Origin: an uncultured Oscillospiraceae bacterium
GTDB taxonomy: Bacteria; Bacillota; Clostridia; Oscillospirales; Oscillospiraceae
Direction of reading: 5' to 3'
NCBI GenBank assembly: GCA_934565775.1
Contig: CAKTIN010000012.1
Coordinates: 1-33,118 of the forward strand
DNA: 33,118 bases
The stretch's first letter is position 1; every line of letters begins with the position of its first letter. The notes under the pieces are model-generated. The model was not told where the DNA came from, ran no database searches, and saw only the letters and a program-made list of their open reading frames with translations. The position numbers and the translations under genes were made by a program. Shown here in pieces: positions 7,581 to 15,487 of this stretch.

Positions 7581-8942
7581 ATGCGTATTGTCATAATCGG
7601 AAACGGAAAGGTCGGCAGCACCTTTGCAAGGCAGCTTGCCATGTCCGGGCATGATGTGACTATTGTGGACCGCAGGCAGAGCGCCTTGCAAGCCTGCGCG
7701 GATCTGGACCTGATGTCCATCGAGGGCAACGGAGCCAGCTATGACGTGCTCCAGGACGCCGGGGTCGATAAGACAGACCTGCTGATCGCGGCCACCTCTA
7801 CCGATGAGATGAACGCCCTGGTTTGCCTGCTGGGAAAGAAGATCGGGGCGAAGCACACCATCGCCCGGGTCCGGGATCCGAACTTTACCCGGGAGATCAA
7901 CCTGGTCAAGGAGGAGCTGGGGCTCAGCATGGCCATCAATCCGGAGCTGGCCTGCGCCACGGAAATGGCCCGGGTGCTGCGGGTCCCCTCCGCCATTAAG
8001 GTGGACTCCTTTGCCAAGGGCAAGGTGGATATGCTGAAGCTCCAGATTGTGGATGGCTCCCCCCTGGCGGATCTGCCCGTGGTGGAGCTGCGGCGCTTTA
8101 AGGCCAGCGTGTTGATCTGCGCCGTGGAGCGCGGAGGGGAGGTCTATATCCCGGACGGCACCTTCCGCCTGAAGGCGGGGGACCGCATCAGCCTGGTCGC
8201 CCAGCCGAAGCAGGCCACCCTGTTCTTTAAGCAGGCGGGGATTCAGCTCTCCCCGGTGCGGAAGGTGATGCTTATTGGCGGCGGCCGGATCGCCGTGTAC
8301 TTAGCCAAGCAGATGATCGACTTTGGCGCATCCGTGAAGATCATTGAGCGGGATCCCAAGACCTGCAACATTCTGGCTGGGCTGGTCCCGGAGGCGACGG
8401 TGATCTGCGGGGACGGGACGGACCATCAGCTCCTGAGCCAGGAGCACATAGAGGATATGGACGCCATTGCCACCTTGACCGGCTTTGACGAGCAGAACAT
8501 TCTTATGAGCCTGTACGCCTCCCAAATTTCCCGGGCGAAGATCATTACCAAGGTCAACCGGGGCTCCTATGAGGGCGTGGTGGACCGCATGGAGATCGGC
8601 AGCGTGTTTTATCCCAAGTACATCGCCGCCGAGGTGGTCACCCGCTATGTCCGCGCCATGGAGAACTCCATGGGTTCGAATAATGTGGAGACTCTTTATA
8701 AGATCGTCGGAGATCGGGCGGAGGCCCTGGAATTCAAGGTTAACCGGGAGTGCCGGGTCTGCGGCAAGCCTCTTCAGGAGCTGGCCACGAAGAAGGGCTA
8801 TCTGATCGGCAGCATTACCCGGGGCAACCGGGTGATCATCCCCAAGGGCCAGGATACCATTGAGCCGGGAGACTCTGTGGTGGTGGTCACGACGATCCCG
8901 GGAATGCGGGATCTGGAGGACATTCTGGACAGGAGAAAATAA
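7581..8942 (+). CDS. trkA: Trk potassium-uptake regulatory subunit TrkA
   Basis: This 453-residue peripheral membrane protein gates a TrkH/KtrB-type K+ channel subunit by binding nucleotide. It has the full-length duplicated layout: RCK-N (GNGKVGSTFA near residue 7), TrkA-C, a second RCK-N (GGGRIAVYLA near residue 234) and a second TrkA-C (about residues 370-450). Both glycine-rich NAD-binding loops are intact, and an acidic residue ends the second strand in VTIVDRR and VKIIERD. Start: ATG with GGAGG 10 bases upstream. No trkH or ktrB is beside it, so its membrane partner must be elsewhere. It has its own promoter and is followed by the two trmL promoters. Confidence 0.93.
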   Translation: MRIVIIGNGKVGSTFARQLAMSGHDVTIVDRRQSALQACADLDLMSIEGNGASYDVLQDAGVDKTDLLIAATSTDEMNALVCLLGKKIGAKHTIARVRDPNFTREINLVKEELGLSMAINPELACATEMARVLRVPSAIKVDSFAKGKVDMLKLQIVDGSPLADLPVVELRRFKASVLICAVERGGEVYIPDGTFRLKAGDRISLVAQPKQATLFFKQAGIQLSPVRKVMLIGGGRIAVYLAKQMIDFGASVKIIERDPKTCNILAGLVPEATVICGDGTDHQLLSQEHIEDMDAIATLTGFDEQNILMSLYASQISRAKIITKVNRGSYEGVVDRMEIGSVFYPKYIAAEVVTRYVRAMENSMGSNNVETLYKIVGDRAEALEFKVNRECRVCGKPLQELATKKGYLIGSITRGNRVIIPKGQDTIEPGDSVVVVTTIPGMRDLEDILDRRK

Positions 8943-9022
8943 AAAAACCGGCAGATTTTTCCCCTTTTTCCGGCGGGATCCCGCGCCTGCGAAAAAAAGT
9001 CCGGAGATTTGTAAAAAATACC

Positions 9023-9051
9023 TTGAAATTTCAGAGAAAAGTATGTATTAT
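9023..9051 (+). promoter_or_regulatory. Distal promoter of trmL-pgk-tpiA
   Basis: TTGAAA (9023-9028), 17 bases and TATTAT (9046-9051). The spacer shares the 11-mer TTCAGAGAAAA with the trkA promoter spacer. Confidence 0.75.
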
Positions 9052-9073
9052 TGTTCTCGTGCGGTTTTTTGAG

Positions 9074-9102
9074 TTGATTTTGCGAGAAAAATCTCATACA
9101 AT
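9074..9102 (+). promoter_or_regulatory. Proximal promoter of trmL-pgk-tpiA
   Basis: TTGATT (9074-9079), 17 bases and TACAAT (9097-9102). This is the second of two tandem promoters ahead of a glycolytic gene pair that is expected to be highly expressed. Confidence 0.75.
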
Positions 9103-9143
9103 AGGAAAGCTGGCGCCTGTGCGCCGGATGGGAGGGACGCTCC

Positions 9144-9692
9144 GTGCTGCATATCGTTTTGGTTGAGCCCGAGATCCCGGCCAATACCGGCAACATCGCC
9201 AGAACCTGCGCTGCAACCGGCAGCGTCCTGCACCTGATCCGCCCATTGGGCTTTGATATTTCAGACAAGGCCGTCAAGCGGGCCGGGCTGGATTACTGGC
9301 ATCTGGTGGATGTGCGGGTGTATGACTCTCTGGCAGATTTCTTCGCAAAGAACCGGGTGGAGCAAATGTGGTGCCTGTCTACCAAGGCGCCCCGGCGCTA
9401 CACGGAGGCGGAATTTTCCGACGGCTGCTATCTGTTCTTCGGCAAGGAGACCAAGGGTCTGCCCGAGAAATTTCTGGAGGCCCACCGGAGCTCCTGCCTG
9501 CGCTTGCCTATGCGGCAGGAGGCCAGGAGCCTGAACCTCAGCAATTCCGTCGCCATTACTGTTTACGAGGCCCTGCGGCAATTGGACTTTTCCGGTCTGC
9601 AGGACTGTGGCAAAATGAAGGCGGGCCCTCTGCCTGCCGAGCAAATTAAAACGGAGGAGAATCAGTATGAATTACAACAAGAAGTCCATTGA
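9144..9692 (+). CDS. trmL: tRNA (cytidine(34)-2'-O)-methyltransferase TrmL
   Basis: This 182-residue SPOUT-fold enzyme 2'-O-methylates the wobble nucleotide of certain leucine tRNAs using S-adenosylmethionine. All three family motifs are visible: motif 1 in [15 protein letters not shown] (residues 9-23), motif 2 in [11 protein letters not shown], and motif 3 in [15 protein letters not shown], which forms the knotted SAM site. The length is slightly above the usual 155-160, through a C-terminal tail. The start is GTG at 9144 with GGGAGGG upstream. The tail runs 26 bases into pgk in another frame, so the pgk ribosome-binding site lies inside trmL and the two are very likely translated from one message. 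Confidence 0.93.
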   Translation: MLHIVLVEPEIPANTGNIARTCAATGSVLHLIRPLGFDISDKAVKRAGLDYWHLVDVRVYDSLADFFAKNRVEQMWCLSTKAPRRYTEAEFSDGCYLFFGKETKGLPEKFLEAHRSSCLRLPMRQEARSLNLSNSVAITVYEALRQLDFSGLQDCGKMKAGPLPAEQIKTEENQYELQQEVH

Positions 9693-10866
9693 AGATGTAG
9701 AGCTGTCCGGCAAGCGCGTGCTGTGCCGCTGCGATTTCAATGTACCGACCAAGGATGGCAAGATCACTTCCGACAAGCGGATTGTGGCTGCGCTGCCCAC
9801 CATTCGCTATCTGGTGGATCATGGCGCGAAGGTCATTCTCTGCTCCCATATGGGCAAGCCCAAGAACGGTCCCGATCCCGCATTCTCTCTGCAGATCGTG
9901 GCGGACCGCCTCTCCGAGCTCCTGGGCCAGCCTGTGGAGATGGCCAAGGACGTGGTGGGCGAGAGCGCCCAGACCCTGGCTGCCGGCCTGAAGGATGGGG
10001 AGGTCATGCTCCTGGAGAACACCCGCTTTGAGAAGGGTGAGACCAAGAACGATCCTGAGCTGTCCAAGAAGTTTGCCGCTCTGGCGGACCTGTTTGTGAA
10101 CGACGCCTTCGGCACCGCTCACCGGGCTCACTCCTCCACCGCCGGCGTGGCCGATTACCTCCCCGCCGTCTGCGGCTTCCTGGTGCAGAAGGAAGTCGGC
10201 ATTATGGGCAAGGCCCTGGCCGACCCCGAGCGTCCCTTTGTGGCGATCCTGGGCGGTGCGAAGGTCTCCGACAAGCTTAACGTGATCAACAACCTTCTGG
10301 AGAAGGTGGACACCCTGATCATCGGCGGCGGCATGGCCTATACCTTCCTGGCGGCCAAGGGCTACGGCATCGGCAAGTCTCTGTTTGACGCCGAGAAGGT
10401 GGACTACTGCAAGGACATGATGGCCAAGGCCGAGCAGAAGGGCGTGAAGCTCCTGCTGCCCATCGACACCGTGGTCGCTGCGGACTTCCCCAACCCCATT
10501 GATGGGCCCATCGATGTGAAGACGGTCCCCGTGGACCAGATCCCTGCGGATATGGAAGGCCTGGACATTGGCGAAAAGACCCGGGAGCTGTTTGCCGATG
10601 CGGCGAAGAGCGCCAAGACCGTGGTTTGGAACGGGCCCATGGGCGTGTTTGAGAACCCCACTCTGGCAAAGGGTACCATCGCCGTGGCACAGGCTCTGGC
10701 GGATTCCAGCGCCGTGACCATCGTGGGCGGCGGCGACTCTGCTGCGGCTTGCGAGCAGCTTGGCTTTGCAGACAAGATCACCCATATTTCCACCGGCGGC
10801 GGCGCTTCTCTGGAGTTCCTGGAGGGCCTGGAGCTGCCCGGCATCGCCTGCCTGCAGGACAAGTAA
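9667..10866 (+). CDS. pgk: Phosphoglycerate kinase
   Basis: This 399-residue cytosolic glycolytic enzyme transfers phosphate from 1,3-bisphosphoglycerate to ADP. The N-terminal domain shows RCDFNVP and the SHMGKPKNG substrate region. The C-terminal nucleotide domain shows [17 protein letters not shown] and GGGDSAAA...STGGGASLE. The length is standard. ACGGAGGA precedes the ATG. Arginine codons are mainly CGC/CGT rather than the CGG favoured in neighbouring genes, as expected for a highly expressed gene. It lies between trmL and tpiA in one operon; gap and gpm are not adjacent. Confidence 0.98.
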   Translation: MNYNKKSIEDVELSGKRVLCRCDFNVPTKDGKITSDKRIVAALPTIRYLVDHGAKVILCSHMGKPKNGPDPAFSLQIVADRLSELLGQPVEMAKDVVGESAQTLAAGLKDGEVMLLENTRFEKGETKNDPELSKKFAALADLFVNDAFGTAHRAHSSTAGVADYLPAVCGFLVQKEVGIMGKALADPERPFVAILGGAKVSDKLNVINNLLEKVDTLIIGGGMAYTFLAAKGYGIGKSLFDAEKVDYCKDMMAKAEQKGVKLLLPIDTVVAADFPNPIDGPIDVKTVPVDQIPADMEGLDIGEKTRELFADAAKSAKTVVWNGPMGVFENPTLAKGTIAVAQALADSSAVTIVGGGDSAAACEQLGFADKITHISTGGGASLEFLEGLELPGIACLQDK

Positions 10867-10917
10867 GTTCTCGCTTTCGCGACTGACATAGAGTAGATTT
10901 TTGGAGGACAACTTACC

Positions 10918-11694
10918 ATGAACAGAAAGTACCGCAAGACCGTCATCGCTGGTAACTGGAAGATGAACAAGACCCCCAGCGAGACCAAGGAATTTATGAA
11001 CGCCTTCAAGAGCATCATGCCCAAGGGCCGCTGGTGCGATGTGGCGCTGTGTGTTCCCGCCGTGTGCATCCCCGCCGCCGTCCGCGCTATGCGCGAGACC
11101 CGGGTGGGCATTGGCGCTGAGAACGTGAATGCCAACCCCGCCGGCGCCTATACCGGCGAGATCGCCGCCAATATGCTGGTGGACGCCGGCTGCAAGTACG
11201 TCATCATCGGCCACTCTGAGCGCCGCGCCATGGGCGAGACCGATGCGGACGTCAATGCGAAGGTTCATGCCGCGCTGGAGGCCGGTCTGGTGCCCATCGT
11301 CTGCTGCGGCGAGACCCTGGAGCAGCGGGAGACCGGCATCACCACCGAGTGGATCGCCATGCAGATCAAGGCCGCGCTGAACGGCGTGTCCGAGGAGAAG
11401 ATCCGCAAGGTCATCATTGCCTATGAGCCCATCTGGGCCATCGGCACCGGCAAGACCGCAACCCCGGAGCAGGCCGAGGAGGTTTGCGAGGGGATCCGGA
11501 CTGTGATCCGCAAGCTGTACAGCTCCAAGAACGCCCGTGCGATCTCCATCCTGTACGGCGGCTCCATGAACGACAAGAACGCCTTCGAGCTGCTGGCCCA
11601 GCCGGATATTGACGGCGGCCTGATCGGCGGTGCTTCCCTGGTTCCCGAGAAGTTTGTGAAGATCATTGAGGCTGCCAATCAGCCCACCGTGTAA
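10918..11694 (+). CDS. tpiA: Triosephosphate isomerase
   Basis: This 258-residue TIM-barrel enzyme interconverts dihydroxyacetone phosphate and glyceraldehyde 3-phosphate. The catalytic residues are K15 (GNWKMN), H99 (IIGHSERR) and E170 ([11 protein letters not shown]); the flexible loop and the YGGSM phosphate-binding motif follow. Start: ATG with GGAGG 12 bases upstream. It follows pgk by 51 bases with no terminator between, and shares its codon bias. A strong terminator follows 13 bases after the stop. Confidence 0.98.
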   Translation: MNRKYRKTVIAGNWKMNKTPSETKEFMNAFKSIMPKGRWCDVALCVPAVCIPAAVRAMRETRVGIGAENVNANPAGAYTGEIAANMLVDAGCKYVIIGHSERRAMGETDADVNAKVHAALEAGLVPIVCCGETLEQRETGITTEWIAMQIKAALNGVSEEKIRKVIIAYEPIWAIGTGKTATPEQAEEVCEGIRTVIRKLYSSKNARAISILYGGSMNDKNAFELLAQPDIDGGLIGGASLVPEKFVKIIEAANQPTV

Positions 11695-11707
11695 ATCGCA
11701 GAAAAGA

Positions 11708-11742
11708 AGCTCCCCTGACAGAAGCGGTCAGGGGAGCTTTTT
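11708..11742 (+). terminator. Terminator of trmL-pgk-tpiA
   Basis: A perfect 12-bp stem (AGCTCCCCTGAC with its complement) encloses a 7-base loop, with a T-run on the plus strand. Confidence 0.92.
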
Positions 11743-11829
11743 CGCGCAGAATGCACAAAGGACCCGGCGCGTTTCTCAGCTGCTTCGCAAATATTTAACA
11801 ATTCCTTCCTAGCATTTTTCATATATCCG

Positions 11830-11838
11830 TGCTATAAT
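11830..11838 (+). promoter_or_regulatory. Extended -10 promoter of the CBS gene
   Basis: TGC immediately precedes a perfect TATAAT (11833-11838). The hexamer 17 bases upstream is not a recognisable -35. It stands 28 bases before the Shine-Dalgarno sequence of the CBS gene. Confidence 0.65.
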
Positions 11839-11879
11839 ACAGGTAAAGATAGAGAAGCAGCAATGAAGGAGCGATGCCT

Positions 11880-12296
11880 TTGAATATTCTATTTTTTCTG
11901 ACACCGAAAACCATGTGCGCTTACTTACGGGATGACGACACCATGCGCCAGGCGCTGGAGCGCATGGAGGGGGCCGGCTATTCCGCCCTGCCCATCCTCA
12001 ATGAGAAGGGAGAATACTGCGGGACCCTTACCGAGGGGGACCTGCTTTGGGCGCTGAAGAATCTGTGCTGTATGGACCTGCGCCAGACGGAGGAGCACCG
12101 CATTATGGAAATCGCTCACCGGCGGGACAATGTGCCGGTGCGGGTGACCATGACCATGCAGGATCTGATCGAGCGGGCCAGTGAGCAGAACTTTGTACCG
12201 GTGATCGACGACCGGAACGCCTTCATCGGGATCGTGACCCGGCGGTCGATCATGCGCTATTGCCAGCAGCATATGGTCCTGGATGACCCGGCGTAA
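11880..12296 (+). CDS. Stand-alone CBS-domain-pair protein
   Basis: This 138-residue protein consists of two CBS motifs (about residues 8-65 and 75-135), the first containing GTLTEGDLLWALK and the second VIDDRNAFIGIVTRRSIMRY. CBS pairs bind adenine nucleotides and act as energy or ligand sensors; here no catalytic partner domain is attached. I place the start at TTG 11880: AAGGAG ends at 11871, leaving a normal 8-base spacer, and the protein then begins NILFFLTPK as relatives do. The ATG at 11874 is in frame but only 2 bases from that site. It is monocistronic, with its own promoter and terminator. The target is unknown. Confidence 0.82.
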   Translation: MNILFFLTPKTMCAYLRDDDTMRQALERMEGAGYSALPILNEKGEYCGTLTEGDLLWALKNLCCMDLRQTEEHRIMEIAHRRDNVPVRVTMTMQDLIERASEQNFVPVIDDRNAFIGIVTRRSIMRYCQQHMVLDDPA

Positions 12297-12340
12297 AGGC
12301 GGAAGCCGGGGCCCTCGGGCAGTGCAGACCATTTCAAACT

Positions 12341-12378
12341 AAAATGGCGTGACTCGCAGAAGAGCCACGCCATTTTTT
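12341..12378. terminator. Bidirectional terminator between CBS and GNAT genes
   Basis: An 11-bp stem (AAAATGGCGTG with its complement) plus an inner CTC/GAG extension is followed by TTTTTT on the plus strand and TTTT on the minus strand. It separates two converging genes. Confidence 0.85.
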
Positions 12379-12406
12379 CCGCTTTCGGCGCCGTAGGAGC
12401 GCTGCT

Positions 12407-12859
12407 TTAGAATTGCTTCACCATTTGCATTTCCCGGTAATGGAAGCCCTGGAAGGTATACTCCACTTCTTTCTGCTCCAAGAAGCCCAGACCGGCGTAC
12501 ATTTTGCGGGCTGCGGCATTGTCCAGGGAGACGCTGATGTAGAGCCGGTCTGCGTGCTGCCGCTCTTGAAAATAAGAGAGAAAGGCGGCGGCCGCCTGCT
12601 TTCCATACCCTTTTCCCTGATACTGCCGCCCGATCATAAAGCGGCTCAGAGACCATCCGGGGATCGATTCGTCATAGTCGTAAAGAAGAAAGCCAACCAT
12701 AACGCCGTCGCGGTAGATTCCCATGGGATGTAGACCGTCCTCATAGGCGGCCTCGATTAAAGACTGCCGGTTATCCGCCACAAAATGCGCCTGCTCCGGC
12801 GCAACGGTCAGGGCCATGCAGTCCCAGTAATTGGTACGGTCGATCTCTTTGAGTTCCAT
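12407..12859 (-). CDS. GNAT-family N-acetyltransferase
   Basis: This 150-residue protein has the GNAT acyl-CoA fold. Motif A is seen at SRFMIGRQYQGKGYGKQAA, with the Q-x-x-G-x-G pyrophosphate-binding loop, and motif B in NAAARKMYAGLGF. The overall layout resembles the SpeG/BltD-like amine acetyltransferases, but the acceptor cannot be assigned. Start: ATG with GAGAGG upstream. It is the last gene of the ygiQ unit, 37 bases after the SSB-like gene, and is followed by the bidirectional terminator. Confidence 0.88.
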   Translation of the reverse strand: MELKEIDRTNYWDCMALTVAPEQAHFVADNRQSLIEAAYEDGLHPMGIYRDGVMVGFLLYDYDESIPGWSLSRFMIGRQYQGKGYGKQAAAAFLSYFQERQHADRLYISVSLDNAAARKMYAGLGFLEQKEVEYTFQGFHYREMQMVKQF

Positions 12860-12896
12860 TTTGATTTGCCTCTCTATTTGTTGGTTGTGTGCGGGC

Positions 12897-13511
12897 TCAG
12901 ACGACCAGGGGCGGCGCAGGGACCGCAGACAGGGCCGAGACCTCGTAGGTGCGGCGGCGCAGGGGCCCCGCTTCCGTTTGCTTGATGTAATCCCGGCTTT
13001 GCAGCCGGCCGGTCAGTTCAATCCGGTCGCCCACCTGGCAGTCCGCCAGGCTCCGCGCAGTGCGGCCCCAGACAATGCAGGGCAGGTAATCGCTGCGCTG
13101 ATAGCGCCGGGAGACGGCCAGCATCATGTCGCAGATCTCCCGGCCCAGGGGCGTCCTGCGGAAGGAGGGGGGCTTGCAGAGGGTCCCCGTCAGGCAGACC
13201 CGGTTCTCCGGAGGGGCGTCGCAGGTCTCTATACCGGAGGCATAGAGAAACACCAGCAGGCGGCGGACACCGTCAAAATGGGCATTGTGGGAACGAAGCT
13301 CACCGGTTACGCGGAGCATCCCGCCGCCGGATAGGTCCATGGCCTCCAGCAGGGACTCCGCTGCCACTACGGGCAGGCTGTCCACCGTGCCGGAAAGACG
13401 CGGAACGGACAGGGTAAAGCGGAAATAACGCTTCCCGCAGTTTTCGTGAGAGAACTGAGGCGGCTCCAAAAGCTCCCCACAGAGCAGGATTGAATTGGCT
13501 GAATTTTCCAT
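12897..13511 (-). CDS. Two-OB-fold SSB-like single-stranded DNA-binding protein
   Basis: This 204-residue protein is made of two SSB-type OB domains. The first (about residues 6-95) runs from SILLCGELLEPPQFSHE to a closing strand near RLLVFLYASGI. The second (about residues 100-195) has the clearer SSB signature: RVCLTGTLCKPPSFRRTPLG, then DYLPCIVWGRTA, and GDRIELTGRLQSRDY. It lacks the acidic C-terminal tip by which canonical SSB recruits partners. Similar duplicated proteins occur in Clostridia beside a normal SSB, but I know of no defined role. Start: ATG with AGAGGTG upstream. It lies between ygiQ and the acetyltransferase with gaps of about 36 bases, so it is probably co-transcribed. Confidence 0.82.
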   Translation of the reverse strand: MENSANSILLCGELLEPPQFSHENCGKRYFRFTLSVPRLSGTVDSLPVVAAESLLEAMDLSGGGMLRVTGELRSHNAHFDGVRRLLVFLYASGIETCDAPPENRVCLTGTLCKPPSFRRTPLGREICDMMLAVSRRYQRSDYLPCIVWGRTARSLADCQVGDRIELTGRLQSRDYIKQTEAGPLRRRTYEVSALSAVPAPPLVV

Positions 13512-13547
13512 ACTGACACCTCTTTCGGTTCGTATGGAACACTGTAT

Positions 13548-15383
13548 TCAGCGCTTGGCCTTCTTAGACCTGCCGCCGGGGCTCGCGTGGGGTGGCGTGG
13601 GGCGAATGAGGCACTTGGGGCCGAAGCCGATCAGATCCTCCCGATGGGCGGTCAGAAGGGCCTCCCGCACCAGGGCGTAATTCTTGGGGTCCCGGTACTG
13701 GATCAGGGCCCGCTGCATGGCCTTCTCCCGGGGCTTTGTGGGGACGTAAACCGGCTCCATCGTTCTGGGGTCAAGGCCGGTGGCATACATCACGGTGGAG
13801 ATGGTGGAGGGGGTAGGGTAGAAATCCTGGACCTGCTCCGGCATATAGCCCATATCCCGGACAAATTCCGCAAGCTCTATCGCTTCCTTTAGCGTGGAGC
13901 CGGGGTGGCTGGACATCAGGTAGGGGACCAGGTACTGCTTAAGGTGATACTGCTCATTCAGCGCCGCATATTTTTCTGCAAATTTGCGATAGACCTCGTT
14001 TTTGGGCTTCCCCATGCGAGTGAGGACTGCGTCGGAGACGTGCTCCGGGGCGACCTTCAGCTGCCCGGAGACATGATAGCGCACCAGCTCCCGGAAAAAG
14101 GCGTCCTTCTTGTCCGCAAGAAGATAGTCAAAGCGGATGCCGCTGCGGATAAACACCCGCTTGACTCCGGGCAGTGCCCGAAGCTTCCGCAGAAGGGCCA
14201 GGTAATCCGAATGATCCGCCTGGAGATTCCGGCAGGGCTGAGGGAACAGGCACTGCTTGCCCGGGCATACGCCCTTGGTCAGCTGCTTTTCACAGGCGGG
14301 GGCGCGGAAATTCGCCGTCGGGCCGCCCACGTCATGGATATACCCCTTAAATTGCGGATCCTTTGTCATAAGCTCCGCTTCTGCCAGGATGGATTCATGG
14401 CTGCGGACCTGAATGATCCGCCCCTGGTGAAAGGTCAGGGCGCAGAAGCTGCATCCGCCGAAGCATCCCCGGTTGGAGACCAGAGAGAATTTGACCTCCT
14501 GAATGGCGGGCACGCCCCCGGCCTTTTCGTAGCTGGGATGATAGGTACGGCAGTAGGGCAGGGCATAGACGTGGTCCATTTCCACCGTGCTGAGGGGCTT
14601 CTGGGGCGGGTTCTGCACGACCCACTCCTTACCATAGGGCTCAGCCAGGCGCTTGGCGGTGAAGGGGTCCGTATTGCGGGATTGAATCCGGAAGCTCTCC
14701 GCATAGGCCCGGCGGTCTGCCTGAAGGTCCTGAAAGCTGGGCAGGCGCAGAGTGGGGAAGCTCTCGTCCAGCTCTGCGGTGCGGAATACCGTCCCGTCTA
14801 TATAGGTAATATCCCGCACGGACAAGCCGCTGTTCAGGGCGTCCGCGACCTCCAGAATGCACCGCTCGCCCATGCCGTACAGGAGCAGATCCGCCTGGCT
14901 GTCCAGGAGAATCGAACGCTTGATCTTATCGGACCAATAGTCGTAGTGGGCCAGGCGGCGGAGGCTGGCCTCGATACCGCCAATGAGAATCGGCACATCC
15001 CGATAGGTCTGTCGAATGAGGTTGCAGTAAACGATCGTGGCATAGTCCGGCCGCTTGCCCATGACGCCCCCGGGGGTGAAGGCGTCCGTTTTCCGGTGGT
15101 GATGGGTGACGGAGTAATGATTGACCATGGAGTCCATGTTTCCTCCGGTCACCAGAAAGCCCAGGCGGGGCTTGCCGAGGGCGCAAACAGATTTCGGGTT
15201 CCGCCAGTCCGGCTGGGAGAGAATCCCGACCTTATAGCCGCTGTCCTCCAGAATTCGGCTGATGATGGCATGGCCGAAGGAAGGGTGATCGACATAAGCG
15301 TCCCCGATGATATAGACAAAATCGCACTGCTCCCAGCCGCGGGCGTCCATATCGGAACGAGAGATCGGTAAGAATTCTGGCAT
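13548..15383 (-). CDS. ygiQ: YgiQ-family radical SAM protein
   Basis: This 611-residue iron-sulfur enzyme is of the YgiQ family, whose reaction is not established. The [4Fe-4S] cluster cysteines are C307, C311 and C314 in the C-x3-C-x2-C motif (GCFGGCSFC). The N-terminal part (about residues 1-290) is the family-specific domain with GGIEASLRRLAHYDYW and YGMGER. The C-terminal third has PEHVSDAVLTRMGK and the end segment typical of the family (VQDFYPTPSTISTVMYATG, YVPTKPREKAMQRAL). Start: ATG with CAGGAGG 5 bases upstream. It heads a three-gene unit preceded by operator-like palindromes, so its expression may be regulated independently of radA. Confidence 0.92.
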   Translation of the reverse strand: MPEFLPISRSDMDARGWEQCDFVYIIGDAYVDHPSFGHAIISRILEDSGYKVGILSQPDWRNPKSVCALGKPRLGFLVTGGNMDSMVNHYSVTHHHRKTDAFTPGGVMGKRPDYATIVYCNLIRQTYRDVPILIGGIEASLRRLAHYDYWSDKIKRSILLDSQADLLLYGMGERCILEVADALNSGLSVRDITYIDGTVFRTAELDESFPTLRLPSFQDLQADRRAYAESFRIQSRNTDPFTAKRLAEPYGKEWVVQNPPQKPLSTVEMDHVYALPYCRTYHPSYEKAGGVPAIQEVKFSLVSNRGCFGGCSFCALTFHQGRIIQVRSHESILAEAELMTKDPQFKGYIHDVGGPTANFRAPACEKQLTKGVCPGKQCLFPQPCRNLQADHSDYLALLRKLRALPGVKRVFIRSGIRFDYLLADKKDAFFRELVRYHVSGQLKVAPEHVSDAVLTRMGKPKNEVYRKFAEKYAALNEQYHLKQYLVPYLMSSHPGSTLKEAIELAEFVRDMGYMPEQVQDFYPTPSTISTVMYATGLDPRTMEPVYVPTKPREKAMQRALIQYRDPKNYALVREALLTAHREDLIGFGPKCLIRPTPPHASPGGRSKKAKR

Positions 15384-15400
15384 AAGCGCCTCCTGAGAAA

Positions 15401-15413
15401 GTAACAGTGTTAC
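15401..15413. promoter_or_regulatory. Operator-like palindrome 1 before ygiQ
   Basis: A perfect 13-bp inverted repeat, GTAACAGTGTTAC. It falls at about +11 to +23 of the predicted ygiQ transcript and shares the pattern rTAACAnTGTTAy with palindrome 2. Confidence 0.6.
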
Positions 15414-15430
15414 AAATTGCGGGCAAACAA

Positions 15431-15459
15431 TATAAAATACGTCTAGAATCGCATAACAA
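15431..15459 (-). promoter_or_regulatory. Candidate promoter of ygiQ operon
   Basis: On the minus strand, TTGTTA (15454-15459) is followed after 17 bases by TTTATA (15431-15436); a TATATT two bases further on is an alternative -10. The match is moderate. The -35 lies inside palindrome 2. Confidence 0.45.
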
Positions 15460-15465
15460 TGTTAT
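15453..15465. promoter_or_regulatory. Operator-like palindrome 2 before ygiQ
   Basis: A perfect 13-bp inverted repeat, ATAACAATGTTAT, that covers the candidate -35 of the ygiQ promoter. Confidence 0.6.
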
Positions 15466-15474
15466 AAGATGAAA

Positions 15475-15487
15475 GTCACAATGTTAT
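15475..15487. promoter_or_regulatory. Imperfect third copy of the palindrome at the radA stop
   Basis: GTCACAATGTTAT matches palindrome 2 at 11 of 13 positions and overlaps the last codons and stop of radA. Its centre is 22 bp from that of palindrome 2, about two helical turns. Confidence 0.4.

Noticed and set aside
8970..9000. The palindrome GCGGGATCCCGC as a trkA terminator
   Set aside because: The stem is short with almost no loop and is followed by A rather than T on the plus strand.
9646..11268. A 540-codon open frame on the minus strand across pgk and tpiA
   Set aside because: It is the antisense shadow of two unmistakable glycolytic genes; long antisense frames are expected at this GC content.
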